Assembly (NCBI RefSeq): GCF_013375035.1
Contig: NZ_CP056032.1
Location: 5,082,001-5,146,000 of the forward strand
DNA: 64,000 nt
From: Spirosoma sp. KUDC1026
GTDB lineage: Bacteria > Bacteroidota > Bacteroidia > Cytophagales > Spirosomataceae
Reading direction: 5' to 3'
The notes beneath the pieces are model-generated. The model did no database searches. It was not told the DNA's origin and saw nothing but the letters and a program-made list of their open reading frames with translations. Shown in pieces: positions 52,830 to 61,725 of this stretch. Numbering within the stretch: the stretch's first letter is position 1; each line of letters starts with the position of its first letter. Both the position numbers and the translations under genes were made by a program.

Positions 52830-53252
52830 TTATCGCGGCTCGTATTTGGTCCAGAAATAGTAGAGTACGAACAGGAAAACCAGCATGAACAGGGGCGGCA
52901 GCAGCGTAGTCCGGTCGTCGCTCACAACCGCCCAGGACGCCATGGCCCCGACGAAGTTGATCGTAAAACCGGCGAACGCCCATTCTTTGATTGTCCGAAA
53001 CCAGGGTTGCAGCAGAGCCACTACGCCCAAAATTTTCGCCGTGCCCACAATGGTCAGAATGTAGACCGGGTAGCCCAGTTGTCGCATAACCTGCTGGCCG
53101 GTTTCCTCGCGGACAACACCCGCTATGCCGTCCATCAGCATCGCCACAGAAAAGAGAATCGTCAGGATCCAGTAGACGATTTTGATGGTTTTCGGTGTCA
53201 TGCCGGTTTGTTGTTCCGACTGCCCCCTTGGTAGATTTGCACTTGTTTCCAT
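52830..53252 (-). CDS. DoxX-family membrane protein
   Basis: A 140-residue four-helix inner-membrane protein: IVYWILTILFSVAMLMDGIAG, YPVYILTIVGTAKILGVVALL, FAGFTINFVGAMASWAVVS and LPPLFMLVFLFVLYYFWTKY. This matches the DoxX-like group (DUF1772/DoxX). An alternative start (MTPKTIKIVYWIL) 17 codons in would remove a polar N-terminal tail. First gene of a two-gene operon with the VOC protein, divergent from a GlxA-type regulator. Confidence 0.82.
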   Translation of the reverse strand: METSANLPRGQSEQQTGMTPKTIKIVYWILTILFSVAMLMDGIAGVVREETGQQVMRQLGYPVYILTIVGTAKILGVVALLQPWFRTIKEWAFAGFTINFVGAMASWAVVSDDRTTLLPPLFMLVFLFVLYYFWTKYEPR

Positions 53253-53424
53253 GGTAGTTAAAGGAATATAAACGGTAGTGAGTAACGCCAGTCTGACCGG
53301 GTAATTTACCTGTTATTCCGGCGTTGTTTACCTGACAAAGTTGCGCGTTTTTCGAGCAGTAAATGGGGCAGATTGCGACCTTTTCCGGGTAATTTGCGAC
53401 AGGTATTTGCTATATTTTCACTCC

Positions 53425-54405
53425 ATGAAACACGTATCGATTCTGGTCCCGCAGGGTGCTGTTTTAGGCAGCGTCGAAGGGCCTCGCCAGGTGCTTACAG
53501 AGGTTAACAAATATCTGAAGAGCGTTGGAAAATCAGCGTTGTTCAACGTACAACTGGTTGGCCTGACGGAGTCCGTACCGGCGGCCGGTGGCAAATACAC
53601 GGTGTTCACCGACGCGCAGACCAGTACAATTCGGAAGACCGACCTCATCATCATTCCTGCCCTGGACGGCGATCTGCAAAGGAGCATTGAGACGAATCAG
53701 GCGTTTCTTCCCTGGATTGTTGATCAGTACCAGAGGGGCGCCGAAGTAGGCAGTCTCTGCGTCGGCGCTTTTCTTCTGGCGTCAACCGGTTTGTTGAACG
53801 GCCGTCAGTGTGCTACCCACTGGATGGCAGCCCATCAATTCAAAAATTTATTCCCGGAGGTTCAGCTGGTCGAAGATCGGATCATCACCGACGAACAGGG
53901 GCTCTATTCCAGCGGGGGGGCTTTCTCCTACCTGAATCTGATTTTATACCTGATCGAAAAACACGCGGGACGGCACGTAGCGGTGTTTATGTCGAAAGCC
54001 TTCCAGATCGAAATCGAACGGAACAGCCAGTCGCCATTCATCATCTTTCACGGTCAGAAAGAGCACGGCGACGAAGCCATCAGGAAGGCGCAGGAACATA
54101 TTGAAAACAACCTGGAGGAACGTATTACGGTCGATCAGTTAGCCAGCCTGTTCGCCATTGGCCGCCGGAATCTGGAACGACGCTTCAAAAAAGCAACGGC
54201 CAACTCGGTGGTTGAATACATCCAGCGCGTTAAGATCGAAGCGGCTAAAATGCGGCTGGAATCGTCCCGCGAAAATATCAATGAGGTTATGTACGGCGTG
54301 GGCTATACCGATCCAAAAGCTTTTCGTAGTACGTTCAAACGAATCACGGGTCTGTCGCCCATCGAGTACCGGCAGAAGTATAATCGAGAAGCCTTGATTG
54401 GTTGA
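53425..54405 (+). CDS. GlxA-type AraC transcriptional regulator
   Basis: A 326-residue regulator: an N-terminal DJ-1/PfpI domain (KHVSILVPQGAVLGSVEGPRQ-type start; GSLCVGAFLLASTGLLNGR with a Cys at the nucleophile elbow; CATHWMA) and a C-terminal AraC helix-turn-helix pair (ITVDQLASLFAIGRRNLERRF; INEVMYGVGYTDPKAFRSTF). ATG 53425 (MKHVSILV) is chosen over an open frame to 53341 without domain sequence. It diverges from doxX-VOC, its likely target. Confidence 0.9.
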   Translation: MKHVSILVPQGAVLGSVEGPRQVLTEVNKYLKSVGKSALFNVQLVGLTESVPAAGGKYTVFTDAQTSTIRKTDLIIIPALDGDLQRSIETNQAFLPWIVDQYQRGAEVGSLCVGAFLLASTGLLNGRQCATHWMAAHQFKNLFPEVQLVEDRIITDEQGLYSSGGAFSYLNLILYLIEKHAGRHVAVFMSKAFQIEIERNSQSPFIIFHGQKEHGDEAIRKAQEHIENNLEERITVDQLASLFAIGRRNLERRFKKATANSVVEYIQRVKIEAAKMRLESSRENINEVMYGVGYTDPKAFRSTFKRITGLSPIEYRQKYNREALIG

Positions 54406-54453
54406 TCCACCAATTCGAAAGCAATCGTTTCGGAAGACGTATTCTCGTAAAAG

Positions 54454-54496
54454 AAACTCCCGGTTCGCAGCGAAGCGCTGTCAAAACCGGGAGTTT
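54454..54496. terminator. Terminator between the regulator and susD
   Basis: AAACTCCCGGTT (54454-54465) pairs with AACCGGGAGTTT (54485-54496), with an inner CAGCG/CGCTG stem. It lies between converging genes and serves both. Confidence 0.75.
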
Positions 54497-54534
54497 ACCA
54501 GTTGGTTCAATAGGGTTAATACAGCTCCCTAAGT

Positions 54535-56184
54535 TTACTGCTTAGGATTCTTCGTAGGAGCGCTACCAGCCGCTGGCGGGTTATAAGCGATCTCATTATC
54601 CGGCACATCCCAGTAATCCAGGAAGCCATAGTTGATTGTTGCGTTTGTGCTGACAGCACCGGTGCGGTTCAGCGCAACTGCGCCCGTCCGACCTGTTTCC
54701 AGCAAGCCCCAACGGCGTGCATCGTAGAACGATAGCGCCCGGAACAGCAGACCAATCCGGCGCTCGCGACGCAGTTCTTCCTTAGCCGCTGCCAGACTCA
54801 GACTTGTTCCAGCCACGGCCGTCAGGCCAGCGCCCTGGTACTTACGAACTTCATCGATCAGCGCCAGGCCACCTTCGATGTTGCTTGTGTAGATCAGCGC
54901 TTCGGCTTTCATTAATTGATTCTCTTCGTACGAACTGGCCAGGTACTGCTCGTAGCCACCCGCGTTCGTATTCGAGAACGTAATAACCGATGCATTCCCT
55001 TCCGATCCGGCAGCGCCCCGATTAATGAGTGTCCAGCGCGTGAAGAAGGCATTACCCCGCGAGGATTCACCGATGTAGGCAGAGCTTCTTCTTGAGAAGT
55101 TGTTCGACAGCCGAAGATCACCCGTTTTAAAATCCTGGATCAGACGCTCCGAAATTTTGTAGGTGTTGTTCGCTCCCGTCGTTTTCGCCGATACGGTACC
55201 AGCTGTTGGCGACAGGAAATCGCTGGTTGCGTTCGAACGACCCGTGAATACCAGATCCGAAGCCGTGATCCCCGAGTTGGTCAGCGTCAGAATACTGGCC
55301 CACTGCGCTGCAGTCATGTCAGCCACGCGGGTGTTCACCAAAATGTTCCGGGCTTTCATCGTGTTGATATTCCGTACCCACATGGCAGGCGTTAGAACAC
55401 CCCCTTTACCAACCCGGTTAAAGCTTGGAATCAGGCCCTGCATAGTTGCCGTATAATCGGCGGTAACGCTTAAGCTATTCAGCGCGGTAATAGCCGCGTC
55501 GAAGTTTTTGTTCGATTCCGCAATCATGGCTTCCTTCGCTACGTAGTTGCCATTGGTACCGTTCAGGGCTTCGCCGTTTGCCTTGTCATTGATGACACCC
55601 GCATAATACATCGAGCCAATCCGGGCGTAGGCGTAGCCTTTCCACCAATACGCCCACGCTTTCAAGACGTTTTTCTTCGTCTCAGCTTCACCCGAGAACG
55701 TAACCCCGTCGATGTTCGTCAGCAGGGTGTTGGCCGCGTTGTTCATGTTGTACATGTACGCCCATTCGTAATAGGTCGAGTTCTGGAAACCCGTCGAGTT
55801 TACGTTGGCCGTAATCCGCAGAAAATCAATCTGTTTGTTCGGCGAGTTCGGGTTCAGCAATACGGTACCGTCATCGAGCGTAACCTGGTTGGGCGCGCCA
55901 ATCTGGTTGATGAACACGTTGGCGATATCGGTGCCGATGACGTCGCCCATCAGTTCGTGATTCCCGATAGCACCCGACCAGAAATAGCCCGGTACGCCAT
56001 CGTAGTATTTCACATCCTTGAAACCCGTGATATAGAACCCTTCACCGAACGAGATCAATCCCGATTCAGTTTTCAGTGCCGGCGACGAAGGCTGGTTTGG
56101 GTTCTGAACATCCAGCTGGTCTTTGCAGGATACCAGCAGTCCGGTCAGTGCCAGCGCTAATCCATATAGTTTTAACTTATTCAT
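54535..56184 (-). CDS. SusD/RagB-family outer-membrane lipoprotein
   Basis: A 549-residue nutrient-binding lipoprotein that caps the TonB-dependent channel. Signal and lipobox: MNKLKLYGLALALTGLLVSCK. The mature protein has the helical TPR-like core of SusD (WAYMYNMNNAANTLLTNID, WWKGYAYARIGSMYY, and the C-terminal LRRERRIGLLFRALSFYDARRWG). The partner susC is 26 nt upstream in the same operon. The nutrient is unknown: no glycoside hydrolase or peptidase gene follows. Confidence 0.95.
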   Translation of the reverse strand: MNKLKLYGLALALTGLLVSCKDQLDVQNPNQPSSPALKTESGLISFGEGFYITGFKDVKYYDGVPGYFWSGAIGNHELMGDVIGTDIANVFINQIGAPNQVTLDDGTVLLNPNSPNKQIDFLRITANVNSTGFQNSTYYEWAYMYNMNNAANTLLTNIDGVTFSGEAETKKNVLKAWAYWWKGYAYARIGSMYYAGVINDKANGEALNGTNGNYVAKEAMIAESNKNFDAAITALNSLSVTADYTATMQGLIPSFNRVGKGGVLTPAMWVRNINTMKARNILVNTRVADMTAAQWASILTLTNSGITASDLVFTGRSNATSDFLSPTAGTVSAKTTGANNTYKISERLIQDFKTGDLRLSNNFSRRSSAYIGESSRGNAFFTRWTLINRGAAGSEGNASVITFSNTNAGGYEQYLASSYEENQLMKAEALIYTSNIEGGLALIDEVRKYQGAGLTAVAGTSLSLAAAKEELRRERRIGLLFRALSFYDARRWGLLETGRTGAVALNRTGAVSTNATINYGFLDYWDVPDNEIAYNPPAAGSAPTKNPKQ

Positions 56185-56210
56185 TCGATCAATTTTTGTA
56201 ATAAGTTTCC

Positions 56211-59200
56211 TTAGAATCCAATGTTTAACGCGGCCTGATACGACTTGAAGTTTGGCATGGTACTGTGATCCGTTCCGCGGTCCCAGGCTGAATTAGACGT
56301 ACCCGAGCTGATTTCCGGATCGAAACCGGTGTACTTGGTCAGCGTCCAGAGGTTACGGCCGGACAGCACCAGTTGCAGACGCTTCACGCCAGGGATGGTG
56401 AACAGTTTGCCAAAATCGAGACCGACCGAAATGTTACGCAGACGGACGAACGACGCATCTTCGTAGAAGTAATCTTTCGTTCCGTTAGCCGTACGCTGGG
56501 CGTACACACCCCGGTAGAACGCTGTCCAGGCACCCGTCTGTCCGTCGATCGTGAACGGATTGGCGTAATCGCTGTGGATACCATCGCGGTACATCCACTC
56601 TTTTGTCTGATTGTAGAGGTGGTTACCCTGCAGCCAGTCAACCTGAACGTTGAATGTCAGGAAGTTCTTGTAGCTCAGGTCATTGATGAACGACATATTG
56701 AATTTCGGGTTTGGATCACCGAAACTGAATTTATCGGCCGTGAAATAAGGCTGTTTCGTTGCCTTGTTCACCACGAAACCGTTGCTGGCTACGGTGTAGG
56801 CTTCCTGCTCGGCTACTGGGATGAAGTAGTTCCCATTTGGATCACGGGCGTCAACGCTACCAATGGTTTTGTAGCCATACAACTGTCCAATTTTCTCGCC
56901 GGCTTTCAGAACGTAGTTCGTGCTACCCGCATTTGACGTGACCACAATGGGCGCTCCGCCCCGAACCGCCAGAATTTTAGACGACTGCTTACCGAAGTTA
57001 ACCGTCGTGTTCCATTTGAACGCCGTGCCGTTGTATACCGTTGAGTTCAACGACATCTGCAGACCATTCGATCCTAGCGTGAATGCGTTGTCTGTCAATT
57101 TACCCAGACCAACCGAAGGGGCTACGTCAACCTGATAGATCGCATCTTTCGTTTTCCGATCCCAGTACGTGGCCGACAGGGCGATGGCATTTAACCAGCT
57201 CGATCCTTTAAACAGGCTGAATACCATGTCGGTACCCAGTTCCAGTTCTTCCGATACTTCTACTCCTAACGCTGGGTTAGGCTGCTGGTTCGCGTAGTAG
57301 AACGCCGTTGTGTTGCCGACAGTCATTGGCGTGATGGTTACGTACCGGTCAAAAGGTTGTGGCTGAATACCAGCCTGACCATAAGCCGCCCGTAGTTTCA
57401 GTTCTGGCAGAAAGTTGTTGACTGGGCTGTTTTCCCAGAATTTCAGCGACGACAGACGCAGGTATGCATCGCCACGAGGGAACGTAAATGGCTTGGAACC
57501 TCCGCCGAAGGCCGACGAGAAATCACTCCGAAAACCGCCTGAAATACCGATAAAGTCGCCGTACTCAAGCCGTTGGTTCACCAGATAACCGTACGTAATG
57601 AAGGGTTCGGTGTAATCACGATATACCCGCCAGGACGTAGTGTTTGCCGCGTTATAAGGCGCGTAAGCAGCTGGGAGGCCCAGGGCTGCACTCGTATATT
57701 CTTTATTCTTGCTGTTCCGATAGTCGAAAGCAACCTGCGTTACCGATTTGATGGGCAGACGCGATGCGAAATCCTCTTTCAGGTCAAAAACAGCCGTTGC
57801 CGTAGCCAGAAAGTTCTGGAATACTTTGTTGTTGACATACTTCGTCAGATCACCGCTGTTGTTCGAGTTGTAGTTCGAGATGTACGTCGCCGTTCCCTGG
57901 GCCAGCCAGTATTTGATGTTCGCATTATTGGCCTGGTTCATGTACTCCAGATCACGGTTCTGCGTCTGGAAGTTCAGACCATATTTAGCGTCCAGTTCAA
58001 CGAACTTTGGAAACTTGTAATTCAGGTTCAGATTCTGGATAATGTCAACTTTGTTGTCATTATTCCGGGTGTATGCCTGCCGGTACGATGGGTTCGATGC
58101 GTTGATACCAATCGTCTGGTTCATGTTATACGGAATAGAACCGTCGGTGGTCAGCAGGGAGAAATCAGCCAGCGGATAGGCGTTCAACATGCTGTACAGG
58201 ATAGTCCGGTCGTTGGATTTCAACGTACTTTTCGTGTACGCCAACTGCGTGATGGAACGCAGCGAAAGGCCTTTGGCTAATTGCGTACCGATGTTCGCCG
58301 AGAGGTTGCTACGGTCCCAGTAGCCATTGTTAAGGATGTTACTTTCCTGGTGGCTGTTGGATACCGATATACCAAAGTCAGCTTTCTGACTTCCGCCCGA
58401 AATAGCGATGCTGTTGTTTGTCGTATTCGCTGGCTTGAAGAAATAAGCGAAGTGATCGTGGTATTGTAAGTTGGCATCGTACGCTTTGCTGTTGGTAGCT
58501 GTTGGATCAGTCGAGTTATACTGTACGTTCTCCGTATAAATACCATTCGTTGCATCGAACGTAATAGGTCGTCCCGACGAACCAATGATGTTGTTGCTGG
58601 CATCAGTAGCAAACGCATGGAATTTCGCTTTGCTTACTCCCCCAACGTTCAGGTAGGTGTTCTGTGCAATGCTGGACGAAATATCGATGTTCAACTGGCC
58701 GTTCTTACCTTTTTTGGTAAACAGCTGAATAACGCCGTTAGCCCCCTGTGCCCCGTAGATCGTAGCAGCAGCAGCGCCCTGCACGACTTCAACACGCTCG
58801 ATCGAGTTCAGGTCAATGGTTTGCAGGCTGGTCGCTCCCATCTGGATACCATCGATCAGGATCATTGGCTGCGTTCCCCGGTTGATGGTGTTGATACCAC
58901 GTAACAGGATGTTCACGTCGGCCCCCGGCGTACCACCACGGCTGGTGATCTGGGCACCCGGAATTTTACCGATCAGCGCCTGGTCAACCGAGGCTGACGG
59001 CGTCTGAGGCAGGTCTTTAGCCGAAACCGATTCAACCGAGATTGCGATTTTCCGTTTATCCGTAGCAACCCCTACCCCGGTTACAACAACTTCGGAAAGC
59101 TGTTTGGTATCCGACACCAGTTTTACGTCTATCACGGAACTCCCTCCTAGCTCAACCTCTTTGGTCAGCATCCCAATAAACGAAAACACCAGATTGCCTC

Positions 59201-59402
59201 TCGTTGGCGCGGCTAGCGAGTATTTACCATCGGCATCCGTAACCGCTCCGGTCGTTGTTCCTTTTACAACGACTGATACGCCCGGTAGCGGATTCCCATC
59301 TTCAGTAGACGTTACCTTCCCGGTAACTGTCCGTCCCTGAGCCCAGCTTAATGCCCAGGTTGAGCAAACCAGAAATAAGCTCAACAGTAAACGTTTCGTC
59401 AT
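56211..59402 (-). CDS. SusC/RagA-family TonB-dependent outer-membrane transporter
   Basis: A 1063-residue TonB-linked channel. Order: signal peptide (LLLSLFLVCSTWALSWAQG), a carboxypeptidase-like regulatory domain (GRTVTGKVTSTEDGNPLPGV to ELGGSSVIDVKLV), the SusC segment LSEVVVTGVGVATDKR, plug (DQALIGKIPGAQITSRGGTP, LRGINTINRGTQPMILIDGI), and the beta barrel, ending in FKSYQAALNIGF. A TTTG-N19-TACATTTG promoter lies upstream. It imports a ligand delivered by SusD using TonB energy. Confidence 0.96.
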   Translation of the reverse strand: MTKRLLLSLFLVCSTWALSWAQGRTVTGKVTSTEDGNPLPGVSVVVKGTTTGAVTDADGKYSLAAPTRGNLVFSFIGMLTKEVELGGSSVIDVKLVSDTKQLSEVVVTGVGVATDKRKIAISVESVSAKDLPQTPSASVDQALIGKIPGAQITSRGGTPGADVNILLRGINTINRGTQPMILIDGIQMGATSLQTIDLNSIERVEVVQGAAAATIYGAQGANGVIQLFTKKGKNGQLNIDISSSIAQNTYLNVGGVSKAKFHAFATDASNNIIGSSGRPITFDATNGIYTENVQYNSTDPTATNSKAYDANLQYHDHFAYFFKPANTTNNSIAISGGSQKADFGISVSNSHQESNILNNGYWDRSNLSANIGTQLAKGLSLRSITQLAYTKSTLKSNDRTILYSMLNAYPLADFSLLTTDGSIPYNMNQTIGINASNPSYRQAYTRNNDNKVDIIQNLNLNYKFPKFVELDAKYGLNFQTQNRDLEYMNQANNANIKYWLAQGTATYISNYNSNNSGDLTKYVNNKVFQNFLATATAVFDLKEDFASRLPIKSVTQVAFDYRNSKNKEYTSAALGLPAAYAPYNAANTTSWRVYRDYTEPFITYGYLVNQRLEYGDFIGISGGFRSDFSSAFGGGSKPFTFPRGDAYLRLSSLKFWENSPVNNFLPELKLRAAYGQAGIQPQPFDRYVTITPMTVGNTTAFYYANQQPNPALGVEVSEELELGTDMVFSLFKGSSWLNAIALSATYWDRKTKDAIYQVDVAPSVGLGKLTDNAFTLGSNGLQMSLNSTVYNGTAFKWNTTVNFGKQSSKILAVRGGAPIVVTSNAGSTNYVLKAGEKIGQLYGYKTIGSVDARDPNGNYFIPVAEQEAYTVASNGFVVNKATKQPYFTADKFSFGDPNPKFNMSFINDLSYKNFLTFNVQVDWLQGNHLYNQTKEWMYRDGIHSDYANPFTIDGQTGAWTAFYRGVYAQRTANGTKDYFYEDASFVRLRNISVGLDFGKLFTIPGVKRLQLVLSGRNLWTLTKYTGFDPEISSGTSNSAWDRGTDHSTMPNFKSYQAALNIGF

Positions 59403-60066
59403 ATACTAGAAATTTAAACTACTTAGTCAAACAGGTTTAAACAAATGTATATGGACGCAAACACAACTCAAAATTTTGTGTAGAAATTATTACACAATTA
59501 TTTATTTATCTATACATAAAATCAGTAAAATATTATTCTTCAACTGTCCATAAGCTTAGTTTTATGTACCATAGATAAATTTCATATAAGATATTATTAG
59601 GCATTTGGCACGTATACTAATAGATAGACTAAACCTCCTTTTCGGACTATAAAACTTTTAAATATTTAAATAATACAACTTACAGCACATCACCTACGTC
59701 TAATCAACTCTGTTTTACTTAAGCATTTATACTTATTTTATCTTTATAGGTTTCGACGCGTTTGATCGCGTCTGAATGATCGGTAAAAGATTGTAACTAA
59801 TCTGTCCACCTGTTTTCTGAAGCTTCATTAATACAGCGTTTATAGCTGGACAGGCTTTGTTAGTTATGACTTTCAGGCGCTGAATTGGCTATACGTCTGT
59901 TAGGAAGGATGATGCCGGACAGTCTTCCCAGCTGAGATACCGGAGCTTACAGGCACGCTCAATTTTGTCAACGTGGGCAGGCAACGTAATGATCGAGCGA
60001 CAAACTGGCTATCGCGTGTTTCATTAGTTTCACGAACTAGCCGACAAGCCTTAATTTGCCGGTGCT
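59403..60066. other. A+T-rich intergenic region upstream of susC
   Basis: 664 nt between the divergent susC and alpha/beta hydrolase genes. Its left end holds the susC promoter. The rest (59500-59760) is strongly A+T-rich. I found only very short ORFs, no repeat and no RNA gene. It could hold a regulator site for susCD. Confidence 0.6.
59442..59472 (-). promoter_or_regulatory. Promoter of the susC-susD operon
   Basis: On the minus strand TTTG (59472-59469), 19 nt, then TACATTTG (59449-59442), a full match to the Bacteroidota consensus. The susC ATG is about 40 nt downstream. Confidence 0.8.
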
Positions 60067-61029
60067 ATGACATCAAAGCAACGTAGCTGGCAGGGCAGGC
60101 TGCTCCTGACCTTATTCCGGCTGGTCAGACTGCCCAAACTGGCACTGTACACAACCCGTTTTCCGTTCTATACGCGTGGTGATTTTCGTACGCCTAAGCG
60201 ACTGAACTTTCAGCCGGAAACGCTGGCGGGGGTGCGTTGCTACTGGCTAAATCCAGCGTACTGCACAAACGGGGTTATCATTTATCTACCCGGCGGTGGC
60301 TTTGTGATCGGTCCGCAGAAGCGGCAATGGCAGTTGTGCAATAAACTGAGTCGGCAGCTGCAATACGCAGTGCTGTTTATACCCTACAACCTGGCACCGG
60401 ACTATCCTTTCCCGACAGCACTGAACGCTATTTCAAACGTAATTCAGGAACTACAGCATCAGCAACGTCTGGGCAGTACCAGTAATTGGGTAGTAGCAGG
60501 CGATAATGCAGGTGGTAACCTCTGCCTCTCCGTGACGTACGCTCTTCATGCAGCAGGCGCTCAACTTCCCCGGAAACTGGTTTTACTATCGCCAGCGGTA
60601 AATCTGAGTCAACTCTGCCCCGACGATCAGCCAGTAACGGATGCGGTTTTGTCGATGGCTTTTGCGCAGTACGTCAGCGACGCCTACATCCGGCAGTCTG
60701 ACCCACTCAATCCATTACTTTCGCCCCTCTACGGCGATGTGAACGTATTACCACTTACCCTGCTTTTGATTGGTACGCAGGACATTCTGGTGCACGAAGC
60801 CCGGAATTTTGTGCAGAAAATGCGGGAGGCCGGAAAGGTTATTCACCTTGACGAATATCCCGGTATGTTTCACGTCTTTATGCTACTAGCCTGGCTCCCC
60901 GAAGCTCGACGCGCTTTCCGGTCGATGGTTAAGTTTATTAATGAAAACCGAGATCCAATCCATCCTAAGCAGTATGGTGTTGTTACGATGGAAACTGCCT
61001 TGCTAATAGTTGTTCGACGCTTGACCTAA
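60067..61029 (+). CDS. Alpha/beta hydrolase-3 family protein with Asn at the nucleophile
   Basis: A 320-residue hormone-sensitive-lipase-type hydrolase. Oxyanion motif YLPGGGFVIG (normally HGGG), DNAGG in WVVAGDNAGGNL where the family has D-S-A-G-G (Asn147 in place of Ser), Asp239 in GTQDILVHEA and His269 in GMFHVFML. With Asn at the nucleophile it may lack esterase activity. The C-terminal end (QYGVVTMETALLIVVRRLT) overlaps the converging hepT gene by 47 nt and is not family-like, suggesting the original stop was lost. Substrate unknown. Confidence 0.75.
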   Translation: MTSKQRSWQGRLLLTLFRLVRLPKLALYTTRFPFYTRGDFRTPKRLNFQPETLAGVRCYWLNPAYCTNGVIIYLPGGGFVIGPQKRQWQLCNKLSRQLQYAVLFIPYNLAPDYPFPTALNAISNVIQELQHQQRLGSTSNWVVAGDNAGGNLCLSVTYALHAAGAQLPRKLVLLSPAVNLSQLCPDDQPVTDAVLSMAFAQYVSDAYIRQSDPLNPLLSPLYGDVNVLPLTLLLIGTQDILVHEARNFVQKMREAGKVIHLDEYPGMFHVFMLLAWLPEARRAFRSMVKFINENRDPIHPKQYGVVTMETALLIVVRRLT

Positions 61030-61336
61030 GCGGAGCAAGTTTATTAGTAGCAATATCCCATAGTAATTCCAAGTCAATCCCAAAGTATTCGTGCGTAACG
61101 AAATTTCTAAAGGCAATAATTTTACGCCACTCTACTTCGGGCATAGTACCTTTTAACGACTCTGATAAATGGTTAGCAGCTTCACCAATGATTTCCAGTT
61201 GTCGCTCAATGGCGAACCGAAGCATGGAATCTGTGTACAAAGTATCTTTGGAGCGGTTAGCCAGAAATTCCTCTACTTAGCCAATCGCCTGAAGAATGTG
61301 CAATAAGCGGGCTTTGTCATCAAGCGTTCTTTTCAT
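60983..61336 (-). pseudogene. hepT: HepT-type toxin interrupted by an in-frame stop
   Basis: DUF86/HepT HEPN ribonuclease toxin. The frame from ATG 61336 reads MKRTLDDKARLLHILQAIG, then TAA at 61279-61277, then VEEFLANRSKDTLYTDSMLR and the rest without a break, with the HEPN motif RNFVTHEYFGID (R-x4-H-x-Y). Without the stop it is a normal 117-residue HepT. A TTG at 61240 could restart translation and make an 85-residue C-terminal piece including the active site. The ATG overlaps the end of mntA by 17 nt. Confidence 0.75.
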
Positions 61337-61604
61337 AAATCAGTTGCTTTTCCCGATCGATGTATGGCTTGACGAATGGAGAAAGGCCATTGGCGCTTAC
61401 TAGGTCAACTTTTTTGTGCAGTAATGCGGATAACTGCTCTTGCATATCCAGAAATCGGTAAAAGTCAGCCCCGTCCTCATAATCTAACTCGACAAGTATA
61501 TCGATGTCGCTTTCAGGCGTCTGTTCAACCCGTGCCGTTGACCCAAACACGTATGCGCGTTTGACGGGTTGATGCTGAAAATAGGATGCGAGTTCTGAGA
61601 ACAT
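61320..61604 (-). CDS. mntA: MntA-type nucleotidyltransferase antitoxin
   Basis: A 94-residue minimal nucleotidyltransferase: GSTARVEQTPESDIDILVE carries the G-S-x10-D-x-D catalytic motif. In HepT-MntA systems it modifies HepT at a Tyr with AMP and so silences it. Its 3' end overlaps hepT. Intact, although its toxin partner is broken. Confidence 0.9.
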   Translation of the reverse strand: MFSELASYFQHQPVKRAYVFGSTARVEQTPESDIDILVELDYEDGADFYRFLDMQEQLSALLHKKVDLVSANGLSPFVKPYIDREKQLIYEKNA

Positions 61605-61671
61605 GAGCGAACTGATTGGCTGGAAAGTTATTGAAATAAGTCAGCTTTACTAATATAACTGGTTTCAAACG

Positions 61672-61709
61672 CAAATCGCCCGACTCCTTCACAGAAATCA
61701 GGCGATTTG
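61672..61709 (-). terminator. Hairpin after alaS
   Basis: CAAATCGCC (61672-61680) pairs with GGCGATTTG (61701-61709), 17 nt past the alaS stop; a 20-nt loop. Probable terminator for alaS; no clean T tract. Confidence 0.5.
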
Positions 61710-61725
61710 TTATTGGTGTTACCTT

